Assembly: GCA_026018925.1 (NCBI GenBank)
Contig: JAKSZU010000009.1
Location: 32,100,583-32,164,582, forward strand
Reading direction: 5' to 3'
From: Tupaia tana
Taxonomy: Eukaryota; Chordata; Mammalia; Scandentia; Tupaiidae
Length of the DNA: 64,000 nucleotides
The position numbers and the translations under genes were made by a program. Numbering within the stretch: the stretch's first letter is position 1; each line of letters opens with the position of its first letter. The notes under the pieces were generated by a model, which saw nothing but the letters and a program-made list of their open reading frames with translations, searched no databases and had not been told where the DNA came from. Positions 1 through 12,595 of the stretch are shown here, in pieces.

Positions 1-430
1 TCCTCCAGGGTTCTCAACCTCTGTGTGTGTTGGGCCTCTGGGTTCAGCTTCAGGGCTGTGAAGACCCGCCCCCCCCCCCCCCCCCCGCCCCTGCGAGGGC
101 TCTCCACAGACCCCAGTGCTAGTCAGGACAGAAAGCCTCCAGGATTCTCCACCTCTGCCTGTGTTGGGCCTCTGGGTTCAGCTTCAAGCCTGTGAAACAC
201 CCCCCACCCCCAGCCAAGGCTCCCCTGCAGACCCCAGTGCTAGTGAGGTACACAAATGTCTCCCTCTTGTTCTTCTCTGTCCCTTCTAACTTTTTCTCTC
301 TCTCTTTTAAATCTTTCTGCCCTGTTTGTGCTTTTTTCTTATTAATTTATCTCTTCTTCCTTCACATAGAACAGAAAGCCTCCATTGTTCTCCACCTCTG
401 CCTGTGTTGGGCTTTTGTGAGGCATGCCTG
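1..430 (+). repeat. Tandem units of an L1 5' UTR, about 134 bp
   Basis: The text cctccagg-ttctc-acctctg ... tgttgggcctctgggttcag recurs at about 3 and 137, and a third, shorter unit begins near 371. A run of C (about 70-86) interrupts the first unit. The units lie directly upstream of the ORF1 remnant of the L1, so they look like promoter monomers of the kind used by mouse and some other mammalian L1s. The promoter role is inferred. Confidence 0.6.
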
Positions 431-873
431 CACATCGTGCAGTTTTCCATTTTTAACCCAATTTAATTTTCTGTGACGTGATTTCTAATTTTTTTCCCTC
501 TCTTTCTTGTAGGACTTTCCTTCTTTTTTCCTTGTTTTATCTTCCTCTTTCTATTTTGTACTCTTTTTCTTTTACCTTACTCTGTTTTACTGCTCAGCTC
601 TTACCCACTGCCTAGAGATGGCTAGGTGCATAGCACCTAAACATCTGAACATTGTGAGTTTTAGATAGTTCTTTGCACCTCACTGTAGTGGTTGCAAAAA
701 TACTGAAATTCCCCTTCATAAATCCAATTGTAAAACTTCTGTTTTTCCCACACTGGAAAACAAAGTAGAAGGGAGATAATGGCACTGAATTATTTCACAG
801 TAAGGGAAACACATGAGCTCACAGTCACAGAATCCTTCTCCAACAAGTTAGACAGAAGTGAATACATTACCAA

Positions 874-1140
874 ATGACTAAAATTCAGAGAAGAGTTTCA
901 AGGATGAGAGAATCAAATAATACATCTACATCAAGGGAAAACTCTAACTTGCCTCCAAGTAGAGAAATATTAGGGGATATTACCAAAGTATCAGAAAAAG
1001 AATTTAGAATATTTATGGCAATAAAACTCTATGACATGCAAGAGAAAAGAGACATTGAGCCCCAAGAGTTGAGGAAGTCCTTCCACAATATGAAAGAAGA
1101 CTTGGACACCATAAAAAAAAGAATCAAACAAAACTGTTAG
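874..1140 (+). pseudogene. L1 ORF1 N-terminal remnant
   Basis: Reads 88 residues rich in Lys, Glu and Arg, with a heptad-like pattern (EKEFRIFMAIKLYDMQEKRD). This matches the coiled-coil start of L1 ORF1p, the RNA-binding trimer protein of the element. The rest of ORF1 is mostly missing: by about 1204 the sequence has already reached the C-terminal part, written as agaatactttacccagcaac. Confidence 0.65.
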
Positions 1141-1263
1141 TTATGAAAGCTATAATACAGGAAATTAAAGTCTCCCTTGAAAGTATTAAAAGCAGGTTAG
1201 AATACTTTACCCAGCAACACTATTCTTCATATGGGAAAAGAAAATAAAAACATTCTCAGATAA

Positions 1264-1521
1264 GGGACCAGCAGTTAGCATAATGGCTATGTCGCCGGAC
1301 TCCCATGTAGTCGACCGCGGTTCGAGTCCCGGACCTGGTGGCTTAAATTCACGCCGGAAGCATGTGCGTGCATGCCCAAGATCCCAAGAGGAGAACGGAG
1401 GAGAAGGGATTGCTGCGTGGCCATCCCCCCTGGGGGGTGATTTCTTGCTTTCTATCTCTCTGTCTCTCTCTGTCTGTCTGGCAAGTGCACATGCCCTATA
1501 GTGAAAACCTCTCAAAAAAAA
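1264..1521 (+). mobile_element. Young tRNA-SINE (long type), copy 1
   Basis: Reference description for the long type: a tRNA-like head with an A-box-like tagcataatggc and a B-box ggttcgagtcc, a body containing cccaagatcccaagaggag, a palindromic cccccctggggggtg, a CT-rich stretch, the ending ccctatag-gaaaacctctc, and an A-tail. It is Pol III-type and is presumed to be mobilised by L1. Target duplication attctcagataa at 1252-1263 and 1522-1533. It sits inside L1 copy 1. Confidence 0.92.
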
Positions 1522-4329
1522 ATTCTCAGATAAACAAAACCCGATAGAATTTACCAACTCCAGATCAGCTCTTCAAGAAATTCTGAAAGGAGTACTATAT
1601 CAAGAAAACTAAAGAGAGACAGACAGGAATGAGAGAACAAAATCAACTAAGAATATGGCACCTTAATGTTAGGAACAAGTCTGGAAATATCAATAATAGC
1701 ATTGAATATTAATGGATTAAATTCTCCGATCAAGAGACACAGACTGGCTGACTAGATTAAAATCAGAAACCCTCCATCTGCTATCTACAAGAAACACATC
1801 TGATGGATAAAGACATACATAGACTAAAAGTTAAGGGTTTGAAAAAGGCATTCCATACAAGTGGAAACCAGAAAAGAATGGGAGTCACTCTACTTATTTC
1901 AGACAAAATAGACTGTAAAACAAAAACCATAAGAAGAGACAAAGAAGGGCATTATATACTAATAAAAGGAATAATTCAGCAAGAAGATATAATGTTTATA
2001 AACTTCTATGCACTAAACTCAGAAGCACTCAAATATGTAAAGGAAAGACTGTGAGATCTAAAAGGAGAGATAGACTGTAACACAGCAATTGTTGGAGATC
2101 TCAGCACCACATTATCTCCTTTAGACAGGTCAATGAGACAAAAAATAAGCAAAGAGACAGGACCTAAATGATACCATAAATCAGATGGACATGATAGACA
2201 TCTACAGAACTTTCCACACACAAAAAAAAATTAAAAATAAAAAAACACAAAATATACATTTTTCTCAGCCCTGCATGGTACTTTCTCAAAGACTGACCAC
2301 ATGATAGGGCACAAAACCAGCCTTTACAGGTTCAGAGGCATAGAAACTATATCCAGCATCTTCTCCAACCATGATGGAATAAAACTTGATATTAATCTCA
2401 GAAAAAAACCCGAAAATACACAAATACATGGAAGCTAAATAACCAAATTATGAATGACTTCATGACAATTAAAAGATTAAGAATGAAATCAAAAGATTTA
2501 TGGAAACAAATGATAATGAGTACACAAGTTTCCATAATTTATGAGATACAGCAAAAGCAGTCATAAGAGGGAAGTTCATAGTAATTCGTGCACACAAAAA
2601 AAGATGGAAAGGTGGCAAAAAGGAAAACCTAACATCATGTCTCAGGAAATTGGAAAAACAACAAAAAAATTAAAAAATTCAAGGAAAAAAGAAATAATGA
2701 AGATTTGAGCAGAAATAAATCAAATAGGAATTAAGCAAATTATATAGAAAATAAATGAAAGCAAAAGCTGGTTCTTTGAAAAGATAAACAAGTTTGACAC
2801 ACTATTAGCTAGACTAATTAAGAAGAGAGAAAAGAACCAGATAAGTCAACTTTGCAATGAATCAAGCAACATTACAACAGACATAACAGAAAAACAAAAC
2901 ATCATTAGAGGATACTATGAGCAATTATACTCCAACGAAAATGAAAACCTGGATGAGATGGACAAATTCCTGGAGATGTATAATCTACCAAGATTGACTC
3001 AAGAGGACATTGAAAGCCTGAATAAACCTATAACAAGCAATGATATTAGATCAGTAATAAATAACCTCCCAACAAAGAAAAGTCCTGGTCCTGATGGCTT
3101 CATTGCTGAATTTTACAAAACTTTTAAAGAAGAGATAATGCCCATCCTACTCACACTGTTTTTAGATATCCAAAAGGAAGGAACCCTTCCAAATTCATTC
3201 TATGAAGCCTCCAGTACCCTCATTCCTTAAAGGGATAAGGATACAACAAAAAAGGAAAACTATAGGCCTATATCGCTGGTGAATATAGATGCAAAAATTC
3301 CCAACAAGATACTTGCTAACTGTATTCAACAGCATATAAAAAAGGTTATTCATCACAACCAGGTAGGCTTTATTTCAGGGATGCAAGGGTGGTTCAACAT
3401 ATGCAAAACCATAATTGTAATACACCATATTAATAGAAAGAAAGATAAAACCATATGAGCATTTCAATTGATGTGGAAAAAGCATTTGACAAAATACAAC
3501 ATCCTTTCATGTTTAAGACTCTAAAATTGGCATAGAAGGATCGTTTCTCAGCATAATAAAAGCCATCTATGAAAAACCTATAGCTAACATTGTAAATGGA
3601 GAAAAGCTAAAAGCTTTTCCACTAAAAACTGGTACAAGACAAGGCTGCCCACTTTCTCTGCTCCTATTCAATATAGTACTGAAAGCCCTAGCCAATGTGA
3701 TCAGACAAAACAAGGAAATAAAAGGCATTCCAATAGTAAAAGAAGAGCTGAAATTATCTCTATTTGCACATGACATGATTGTATACATAAAATACCCAAT
3801 AGTATCCATGAAAAACCTTCTCAAAGTAATAAATGTATACAGTAAAGTGGCAGGATACAAAATTAACTTACAAAAATCTACAGCATTTCTATACACAACC
3901 AACAAGCAGACAGAGACAGAACTGAAGAAAGTAATCCCATTTACCATAGCCGCAAGAAGTATAAGATACTTAGGAATAAAACTAACCAAGGAAGTCAAAG
4001 ACCTGTATATGGAAAACTTCAAAAACCTTAAAAAGGAAATCAAAAAGGACACAAGAAAGTGGAAGGACATCCCATGTTCCTGGATTGGCAGAATTAATAT
4101 AATCAAAATGGCAATCCTACCCAAATTAATCTACATATCTAATGCAACCCCTGTAAAATTACAGAAGACATTCTTCACAGATCTAGGAAAGACAGTCATA
4201 GAATTTGTCTAGAATTATAAAAGAACATGTATTGGCAAAGCCATTGTGCGCAAGAAGAGCGGAGTAGGGGGAATATCACTTCCTGACCCAAAATATATTA
4301 CAAAGCTTTGATCATCAAAACAGCATGGT

Positions 4330-4594
4330 TGGGAACCAGCAGTTAGCGTAATGGCTATGTCGCTGGACTCCCACGTAGTCGACCGCGGTTCGCGTCTCAA
4401 ACCCGGTGGCTTACAACTCACGCCGGGCGCGTGTGCGTGCATGCCCAAGATCCCGAGAGGAGAATGGAGGAGAAGGGATTGCAGCATGACCATCCCCCCT
4501 GGGGGGTGATTTCTCGCTTTCTGTCTCTATGTCTCTCTCTGTCTGTCTGGCGAGCGCACGCGCCCTATAGCGAAAAAAAAAATAAAACCTCTCC

Positions 4595-4633
<39 letters not shown>
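4330..4633 (+). mobile_element. Young tRNA-SINE, first of a tandem pair
   Basis: Long-type SINE in the ORF2 remnant of L1 copy 1, with an unusually long A-tail of about 45 bases. Target text aacagcatggt flanks it at 4319-4329 and 4634-4644. The second SINE of the pair follows within 20 bases. Confidence 0.92.
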
Positions 4634-4634
<1 letters not shown>

Positions 4635-4649
4635 ACAGCATGGTATTGG

Positions 4650-4913
4650 GACCAGCAGTTAGCATAATGGCTATGTCGCTGGACTCCCACGTAGTCGACC
4701 GCAGTTCGCGTCCCGGACCCGGTGGCTTAAAACTCACGCTGGGTGCGTGTGCATGTGTGCCCAAGATCCCGAGAGGAGAATGGAGGAGAAGGGATTGCGG
4801 CGTGGCCATCCCCCCTGGGGGGTGATTTCTCGCTTTCTGTCTCTCTGTCTCTCTCTGTCTGTCTGGCGAGCACACGCACCCTATAGCAAAAACCTCTCAA
4901 AAAAAAAAAAAAA
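4650..4913 (+). mobile_element. Young tRNA-SINE, second of a tandem pair
   Basis: Long-type SINE inserted at nearly the same target as its neighbour. The target acagcatggtattgg (4635-4649) is repeated as acagcacggtattgg at 4914-4928. The site therefore exists three times around two SINEs, showing two successive same-orientation insertions. Confidence 0.92.
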
Positions 4914-7490
4914 ACAGCACGGTATTGGCACAAAAACAGACAAGAGGACCAATGGAAAAGAGTAGAGACCCCAGAAATGAACCCCAAAACATACAGCCAA
5001 ACTCATCTTTGACAAAGGGTACCAGTCAATCCAGTTGGAAAAGGTAAACCTCTTTAGCAAATGGCGTTGGAAAAACTGGGTATCCACCTTCACAAAGATG
5101 AATCTGAACCCCTATCTGTCACCATTAACAAAAATCAACTTCAAGTGGATCAAAGTTCTAAACCTAAGACCACAAACTATAAAACTATTGGTGGAAAACA
5201 CTGGAGAAACTCTGGGAGGCATTGGGGTAGGCAAAAACTTCTTAAATAAGACTCCCGAAGCACAGGAAAATAATCCCCCAAAATAAACAGGTGGGATTAC
5301 ATCAGATTAAGAAGTTTCTGCACAGCAAAGGACACCATAATTAGTGTGAATTGACAGCCGTCAAAATGTGAGAGAATTTTTGCTAACGGTGCCTCAGATA
5401 AGGGACTTATAACCAGAAAACACAGGGAACTCAAGCAGCTTACCCAAAAGAAAAAGATCAACCCAATTAAAAGATGGGAAAATTAGCTGAATAAACAAGT
5501 CTCTAAGGAAGACATACAAACAGCCAAAAAGCACATGAATAAATGCTCAAAATCCCTCATCCTAAGGGAGATGCAGATCAAAACCACAATGAGATACCAC
5601 CTAACTCCAGTCAGAATGGAGAATATTAAAAAAAAAAAAAAACTGATTAAGTGCTGGAGGGAATGTGGTGAAAAGGGACCACACCTACACTGTTGGTGGG
5701 AAAGTAAATTGGTCCGGCCACTGTGGAGAACAATATGGAGGTTCCTCAAAGACCTTCAAATAGAACTACCATATGATCCAGAAATTCCACTCCTGGGTAT
5801 CTACCCAAAGGACAGTAGAATGCTCAGTCAGAAAAGTGCTTGCACATCTATGTTCATTGCAGCCTTATTCACGATTGTTGAGACATGGAACCAACCTAAA
5901 TGTCCATGAACAGATAAATGGATTTAAAAAGTGTGGCACATATACTCCATGGAATACTATTCAGCCATAAAAAACAACAAGGCCCTGGAATTTGATAGAA
6001 AATGGGCGAATATGGAAGATTTGTTGCTCAATGAAGCAAGTCAGGATATGAAAGAGAGACATTGTATGTCTCTACTGAGCATATACAGACTGACCACACT
6101 CTATGGTAGAGCCTGAAAGACTAGAGAATATAAAAGCAGTAAAAATTGTTATGGACACTAGAGAAAAAGTGGAAAGAGTGTGGGAGGGGAAGAACATAGG
6201 AAAGGAAATTTGGGAAAAAAATAGAGAGGTAAGACATTTGTGGGACACAGGTATGGTTTATTATTTGTTGATGAGGATGTGTATAGTATTATCAACTGGG
6301 CTGGACTGAAATATATTATCATGCTGGGTAAAGTCTCTTTACAATCTAAATGATGTATAGCAATTAAATGTATAAATAATAATTTTAAAAATTAAAAAAA
6401 AAAAACTGGAACAAGACAAGGCTTCCACTCTCTCCATATCTCTTCAATACGGCATTGGAAGTCCTAGACAATGCAAGTGAATAAAAGGCATTCAAATAGG
6501 GAAAGAAGAAGTGAAAAAACCTCTATTTGCAGATTACATTATTTTATACACAAAAAAACCAAAAGAATCCACAAAATAACTCCTGAAAGTGAAACATGAA
6601 TATGTTAAAGTGGCAGGATACAAATCAACATACAAAAATCTGTAGCACTTCTATATACTAACAATGAGCAGACTGAGGTAGAATTGGTGAAAGCAATCCC
6701 TTTTACAATAGCCACAAAGAGTATAAGATTCCTAGAAATAAACCAACCAATGAATTCAAAGACCTCTATAAAGGAAACTATGTAAAACTATAAAAAGAAA
6801 TAGAAAATAACACAAAAAGGGGAAGGACATCCCATGTTCCTAGATTGGAAGAATTAATATTATCGAAACGTCATTCTACCCAAATTAATTTACAAATATA
6901 ATGCAATCCTAATGAAACTAAACTACCAGAGATATTTTTCACAAATTTAGAAAAAAAAATCATAGAATTTGTCTTGAATCATAAAAGACCTTGCATCACC
7001 AAAACAATACTGTGCAAAAAGAGAGTAGGTGAAATCTCACTCCCAGACTCCAAAACACATTACAAAGCTTTGATTATTAAAGCAGCATAGTACTGGCACA
7101 AAAACAGGCATGTAGACCAATGGAACAGAATAGAGACCCCTTCAATAAACCCCAAAACATACAGCCGACTGATTTTTGACACAGGGCACATGACAATCTA
7201 GTGAGGAAAATAAAATCTGTTCAGCAAATACTGCTGGGAAAACTGGGTATCCACCTAAAGAAAAATGAAACTAGACCCCTATCTCTCACCATTAACAAAA
7301 ATCAACTCACAATGGATCAAGAATCTAAACAGAAGACCTCAAACTATAGAACTTCTGGTGAAAATCCAGGAGAACCTCTTAGAGACATCAGAGTAGGCAA
7401 AGACTTCTTAAATAAGAACCCCCAAAACACAGGAAATAATCCTGAAAATACACAAGTGGGATTACATCAGTTTAAAAACTTTATGCACAG

Positions 7491-7752
7491 GGGAACCAGC
7501 AGTTAGCGTAATGGCTATGTCGCTGGACTCCCACGTAGTCGACCGTGGTTTGCGTCTCGGACCCGGTGGCTTACAACTCACGCCGGGCGCGTGTGCGTGC
7601 ATGCCCAAGATCCTGAGAGGAGAATGGAGGAGAAGGGATTGTGGCATGACCATCCCCCCTGGGGGGTGATTTCTCGCTTTCTGTCTCTATGTCTCTCTCT
7701 GTCTGGCGAGCGCACGCGCCCTATAGCGAAAAACCTCCCCCCCCCCAAAAAA
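7491..7752 (+). mobile_element. Young tRNA-SINE, long type
   Basis: Inserted in L1 copy 2 with a 17-bp perfect target duplication (aaaaactttatgcacag at 7474-7490 and 7753-7769). The tail has a run of C before the A's. Confidence 0.92.
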
Positions 7753-7939
7753 AAAAACTTTATGCACAGCAAAAGAAACAATAATTAGAGTGAATCAACA
7801 ACCCTTGGAATGGGAGAATATATTTGCAAACTCTCCCTCGGATAAGGGACTGATAACCAAAATATACAGGGAACTCAAGCATCTTATCCACAAAAAAAAA
7901 TAAATAAATAATCAATCCAATTTAAAAATGGACAACTGA

Positions 7940-8196
7940 GGGACCAGCAGATGGTGTGATGATTACGTCACTGGACTCCCATGTAGTCAACCAAAGCCAA
8001 GTCCCAGACCACGCAGCTTAAAACTCACACTAGGCACATGTGTGTCCATGCCCAAAATGGAGACATTTTGGGAGAATGGAGAGGAAAGGATTGCAGTGTG
8101 GCCAACCCCACCTCCTGAGGAGTTATTTCTTCTCTGTCTCTCTCTTTCTCTCCAGAAAGTGCACACACCCTATAGCAAAAATCTCTCTAAAAATAA
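7940..8196 (+). mobile_element. Older tRNA-SINE, long type
   Basis: More diverged head (ggaccagcagatggtgtgat) but the same body and the ending ccctatagcaaaaatctctc. The target copies around it (aaaaatggacaa and aaaaaatgaacaa) have drifted. Inserted in L1 copy 2. Confidence 0.85.
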
Positions 8197-9177
8197 AAAA
8201 TGAACAAACAAGCTGAACAGATAACTCTCCACAGAAGACACATGAACAGCCAAAAAGCATACGGAAAAATGTTCAACATCCCTTATCATAAGAGAAATGC
8301 AAATCAAGACTACAATGAGATATCCTAGCCCCATTCAGAATGGCTAAGTTTAAAAAAAATAAAGAACAATAAGTGTTGGTAAGCCTGCGTTGAAAAGGGG
8401 ACTCTCCTGCATTGTTGACAGGAATGTAAATTAGTACAGTCACTGTGGAAAACAATATGGAGGTTCCTAAAAGATCTACAAATAGAACTACCACATGATC
8501 CAGCAGTTCCACTTATAAGTATCTACCCAAAGGACAGGAATACACTCAGTCAGAAAAACACTTGCACATCCATGTTCATTACAGCATTATTCACAATTGC
8601 TAAAACATGGAATCAACCCAAATGTCCCAGAATGGGTGAATGGATTGAAAAAGTATGTCACATATATACTATGGAATACTACTCAGCCATAAAAAAAAAA
8701 TAAGACTCAGGCATTTGCTAGAAAGTGGACAAATATGAAAGACTTAATGCTCAGCAAAGCAAGTCAGACAATAAAAGAGAGGCATTGTGTGTCCTCACTT
8801 AATGTATACAGAATGTCTGCACTCTATGGCAGAAACTGAACAAATGGAAGGCATAAAAGCAACTGTTGACTCCAGAGACAGTTTTGGAGCACAGAGTGAA
8901 ATAGAGAGGAGGGAGCGAATCAAGGGGGAAAAAGAGAGAGAGAAAAACATTGAACAAACAAAAAGATGGAAAATTATCTGTGGATGACAATGAGTATGAT
9001 AGTTTCTTTGACTGGAAGAACAGACAGGGTATTCATGCTGGGAAAATTCATTTTTAACATTGTAAAGATATACAGCAATTAAATGAAAAAAAATAAGAGA
9101 AAGAAATCAATGGAAAATTCCAGTAATAAGAAAAAAAAAGAAAGAAAAAATAAGCTTTCTGAAAAGTAAGTGATTGG

Positions 9178-9448
9178 GGGAACCAGCAGTTAGTGTAATG
9201 GCTATGTCGCTGGACTCCCACGTAGTCGACCACGGTTCGAGCCCCGGACCCAGTGGCTTAAAACTCACGCCTGGCGTGTGTGCGTGCATGCCCAAGATCC
9301 CAAGAGGAGAATGGAGGAGAAGGGATTTCGGCGTGACCATCCCCCCTGGGGGGTGATTTCTCGCTTTCTGTCTCTCTGTCTCTCTCTGTTTGTCTGGCGA
9401 GCGCACACGCCCTATAGCGAAAACCTCTCCAAACAAAAAAAAAAAAAG
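9178..9448 (+). mobile_element. Young tRNA-SINE, long type
   Basis: Target duplication agtaagtgattgg at 9165-9177 and 9449-9461. B-box ggttcgagccc. Inserted just past the end of L1 copy 2. Confidence 0.92.
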
Positions 9449-9599
9449 AGTAAGTGATTGGTTCTCATAATGATCCTGTTCCAGGAATCATCAGAAATGG
9501 AGATTAACAAAAGAATTAAAAACTGAAAGTTGCTTAACAATTGTTGCCATTAGAGAGTGAGACTTGTGCAAAAACTTATCTAGTATGTTATATCCATTA

Positions 9600-11731
9600 G
9601 AATTTTTATCCTATTCATGTATAAATTCTTATAATTTAAAAGAAAAAACCCAACTAGCTCAAATAAGTAAAAGTGCTTCATCTGGGGCATAGAAAGCTTG
9701 AAAGAACATGATTACTACCTTAACAATAACAAGTCTTCCATATACGGGAAAAACAACAAAATCATACTTTTTTTCTGATCCCATCCAATAGGTAATAATG
9801 ACAGGGAAAACACTAAGACCCAGTGGAAAAACAAGTACCTCCAGTGAGAGACATATCACCAAGACCACTCACCTGTGGTAGAACGCAGGAAAAAGATACA
9901 TCAAGCGCCATACAACTGGATAAGAAGAATTTAACTACAATTTAAGTGAATAGCTAAAAATCAGTAATAGGCTATTATGAGATTATAGAATCCTTTGGTG
10001 TCTCAGACATAGGGCAAATTCTCGCCTACTCACAAACTTCTCCACAGACTTTTACCAGGTGCTCATCAGAAAGATTAAATGAGTGAATATAAAGGGCCTT
10101 TCAATGGTGTAGACCTGAAGGGGAATGGCTTCTACTGAAGGAAAGACCCAAACCCATCCCAGATCTGTATACCCCAAAAGAGTAAGTCTTAAGCCACTGA
10201 CAGAGGAGCAAACAAACCATTACAACTTCCAGAATACAACTGAACACTCATTGCGGCAGTGAGTAGGGAAAAGTAAAAGCAAAATTTCTACCCTTGAAAG
10301 CAAGAAATAAGTCCTGGGTTCTGGATTCTATAAAAATAGCATTTTTGTTCTCCTACCACTGGAGAAGTGACAGGAAACTTTCCTGCACATGGTCCACTAA
10401 AGACCGAAGACAGAATTTAGCTGGAAAAGGCAAGAAAACAGAAAGCTCCCCACTCCGTGATAATTAGACACGCGGGCCTGAAAATGAAACCAGACAACAA
10501 AGAACTTTCTCTGCCCTCCAGCACGGTACTTTTGAGTCCTAAGTAACAATCAACTGCAGTCTATTCTTGAAATGGTAAGCAATAACATAGAAGGAGAAAC
10601 CCTCGGAGGCACTGGGGAATCTGAAAACTAAGGAACGAGCAGAAACACTGAAGAGAAATACTTTCCATCATCCCACTCCTTACCTGGTGAAACTGCAATG
10701 AGAAATGGACAGATCCACAATTAAAGTTGGATATTTCAATATTCTCTTCCAATTGACAAAATAAGTCCAAGGAAATTCTCTAAGAACATAGAAGATCTGA
10801 ACAACTCTGACAACTAACTGGACCTAACTGAAACTTATAGAACTCTCCACAAAACAAACACAAGAGAACCAGCAGTTAGCGTAATGGCTATGTCGCTGGA
10901 CTCCCACGTAGTCGACCGTGGTTCGCGTCCCAGACCCGGTGGCTTAAAACTCACGCCGGGCACGTGTGCGTACGTGCCCAAGATCCCGAGAGGAGAATGC
11001 AGGAGAAGGGATTGCGGTGTGACCATCCTCCCTGGGGGGTGATTTCTCGCTTTCTGTCGCTCTGTCTCTCTCTATCTGGCGAGCGCACGCGCCCTATAGC
11101 AAAAACCTCTCCAAAAAAAAAAAAAAAAAAAAACAAAAAAAAATCCAAATTGAACATTCATCATGATAGGCTATATTTTGAATCAAAATGGTCTTCAAAT
11201 TTATTTTAAATGTTGAAATAGGTTGTAGTACTTTTCTGATGAACAAGGCAATAAAGTAGAATTAAACATGAGCTGTCAGGAAAATCCTCAAATACCCGGA
11301 AATTAAACAACAAACTTCTGAATAACTCATAGGATAGAAACACATATAAAAATTTGTGGGATGTAGCTAAAACAGTGTTTAAAAGGCTATTCAAAGCATT
11401 AGTGATTGTAATTAGGGAAGAAGAGTCTTAAATCAATGACATAAGTTTCATCTTTAAGACAAAATAAATTAAATCCAATGCAATCAGAAGAAAATTATAA
11501 AGAAAATACATCAGTGCAAACAAAAACAACATAAAAGAATAAATCAAACTGAAAGTCATTTATTTGAAAAAGTCAATAAAAATTATAAACTTCCAGACAG
11601 ACTACTCGTGAGAGGGGTTGGGAACTAAGAAAAAGAACACAAATTACAAATATCAAGGATGAAAAAGGGATATATTTACTGATCATATAGACACTGAAAA
11701 TATTATAATGGAAATTATGAAAAAGTTTATG
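9600..11731 (+). mobile_element. Ancient L1 (L1M-type), 5' UTR to ORF2
   Basis: Old, decayed sequence. The part around 10,370-10,800 resembles ancient L1 leaders, and 11,200-11,700 resembles the ORF2 endonuclease to reverse-transcriptase part (taaaacagtgtttaaaaggc; gattcaaatc-type spacing). No usable frame. The left limit is uncertain and 9480-9650 was not recognised. One young SINE interrupts it. Confidence 0.5.
10865..11133 (+). mobile_element. Young tRNA-SINE, long type
   Basis: Full head-to-tail copy within ancient L1M sequence, with A-box-like tagcgtaatggc and a long A-rich tail that includes one C. The flanking duplication is not clear because the surroundings are A-rich. Confidence 0.88.
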
Positions 11732-11732
11732 C

Positions 11733-12085
11733 TCTTTATATGGTCTTTATGTTGGTGTCATCTCCAAATTTTTATGTTGAAACTTAGTACTCAATGTAAT
11801 AGTATTAGGGGTAGAAACTTAAGGGGTGACTAGATCTACAAGCATGGGATTAGTGTCCTTCTAAAAGAAGATTTAGGGTGCTTGTTTGCTCCTTCCAACA
11901 TACGAAGAAATATAGCAGGCAGCACCATCTATGAGTAACAGGTCCTTACTAGACACTGAATCTGTTGGCACCTTTATTTTGGACTTCCCAACCTCTAGAA
12001 TTTAGAACCAAAAAAAATTCCCTTGTTCATAACTTATTCAGTCTAAGCTATTTTGTTACAATGGCTTAAACAGACTAAGCCCATA
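11733..12085 (+). mobile_element. ERVL-MaLR solo LTR fossil (MST/MLT1-like)
   Basis: A non-coding, degenerate long terminal repeat of the mammalian MaLR group. It is recognised by the ordered words gggattagtgtcctt, ccatctatgag, agacactgaatctg, ttggacttcccaacctc and the end acagactaag. Sense orientation. Ancient by its divergence; no internal region is seen. Confidence 0.7.
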
Positions 12086-12209
12086 AATACAATTTAGATA
12101 AAATTCCTTAAGACTCAAACTGTATCTCACACATAAAAATAATGAACTGAGAACTGTACACAACTATAAATTGTACAGATATAATATTCGAACAAAACTG
12201 TAGAACACC

Positions 12210-12454
12210 AAGGGGCCAGACTAGTACAACCGTAAAATAGCATGCTCTGTGAGGCAATTTCATGGGAGGGCTCATGGTTCCAGTTTAGAGACTTGCATAA
12301 GTAGAGTCCAGGCATACGTTTGACAGTGTTTTGGAGCTGACTGAAGGCTGTGGGTGGAGCATGGTGTCAGGACCCTGTTAGAGTTGCTGTGTCTCTCTAT
12401 CTCCCTCTGTGCTCTTTCACTCATGGAGGAAATAAACTTGAAAAAAGAAAAAAG
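12210..12454 (+). mobile_element. tRNA-SINE, short-headed D type
   Basis: A second tRNA-SINE family: head ggggccagactagtac, middle gttttggagctgactgaagg, then caggaccctgttagagttgc, a CT-rich stretch, and the ending actcatggaggaaataaac. Target-like aaaactgtagaac / aaaactaaaagaac around it. Older than the long type. Confidence 0.75.
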
Positions 12455-12595
12455 AAAACTAAAAGAACTATATCTATGTAAGAAGTTGAATTCATACTTA
12501 AGAAGCACTTGAACAAAAAAAAACCTCTTCATCCCACCCAGATCAAGTCAGTGTTAAATTCTACCAAACAATTAAAACTATATAACACAATTCTT

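Larger units (their letters stand above)
1..6405 (+). mobile_element. L1 LINE, near full length, degenerate (copy 1)
   Basis: A LINE-1 that runs from a 5' UTR (1 to about 870) through an ORF1 remnant (about 871-1610) and ORF2 (about 1690-6116) to a 3' UTR and an A-rich end near 6395. ORF2 landmarks: an endonuclease-domain stretch at 1803-2054, reverse-transcriptase text SIDVEKAFDKI near 3465, and LFAHDMIVY near 3765 where the family has FADD, so the catalytic Asp-Asp pair is damaged. Frames are broken many times and ORF1 has lost its middle, so the copy is dead. Three young SINEs sit inside it. Confident as L1; the exact 5' limit may lie before the window. Confidence 0.85.
6406..9095 (+). mobile_element. 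L1 LINE, 5'-truncated (copy 2)
   Basis: Starts abruptly in the ORF2 reverse-transcriptase region (actggaacaagacaaggc) right after the A-tail of L1 copy 1. It runs through the ORF2 C-terminus to the 3' end tatacagcaattaaatg plus A-tail near 9090. It may be the host L1 into which copy 1 inserted, or an independent truncated copy. Frames are broken. A young and an older SINE are inserted. Confidence 0.85.

Noticed and set aside
1264-1340. True tRNA gene in the SINE heads
   Set aside because: A and B boxes are present, but the stems do not pair as a full cloverleaf by eye, and each is followed by a SINE body, A-tail and target duplication.
4411-4965. Recurrent small proteins such as MCVHAQDPERRMEEKG or SPPRGDGHAAIPSPPFSS in many places
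   Set aside because: They are translations of the long-type tRNA-SINE on either strand; the repeat of the SINE explains the repeat of the peptide.
1690-6116. Active L1 in copy 1
   Set aside because: The reverse-transcriptase box reads FAHD, ORF1 is partly lost and the frames are broken repeatedly.
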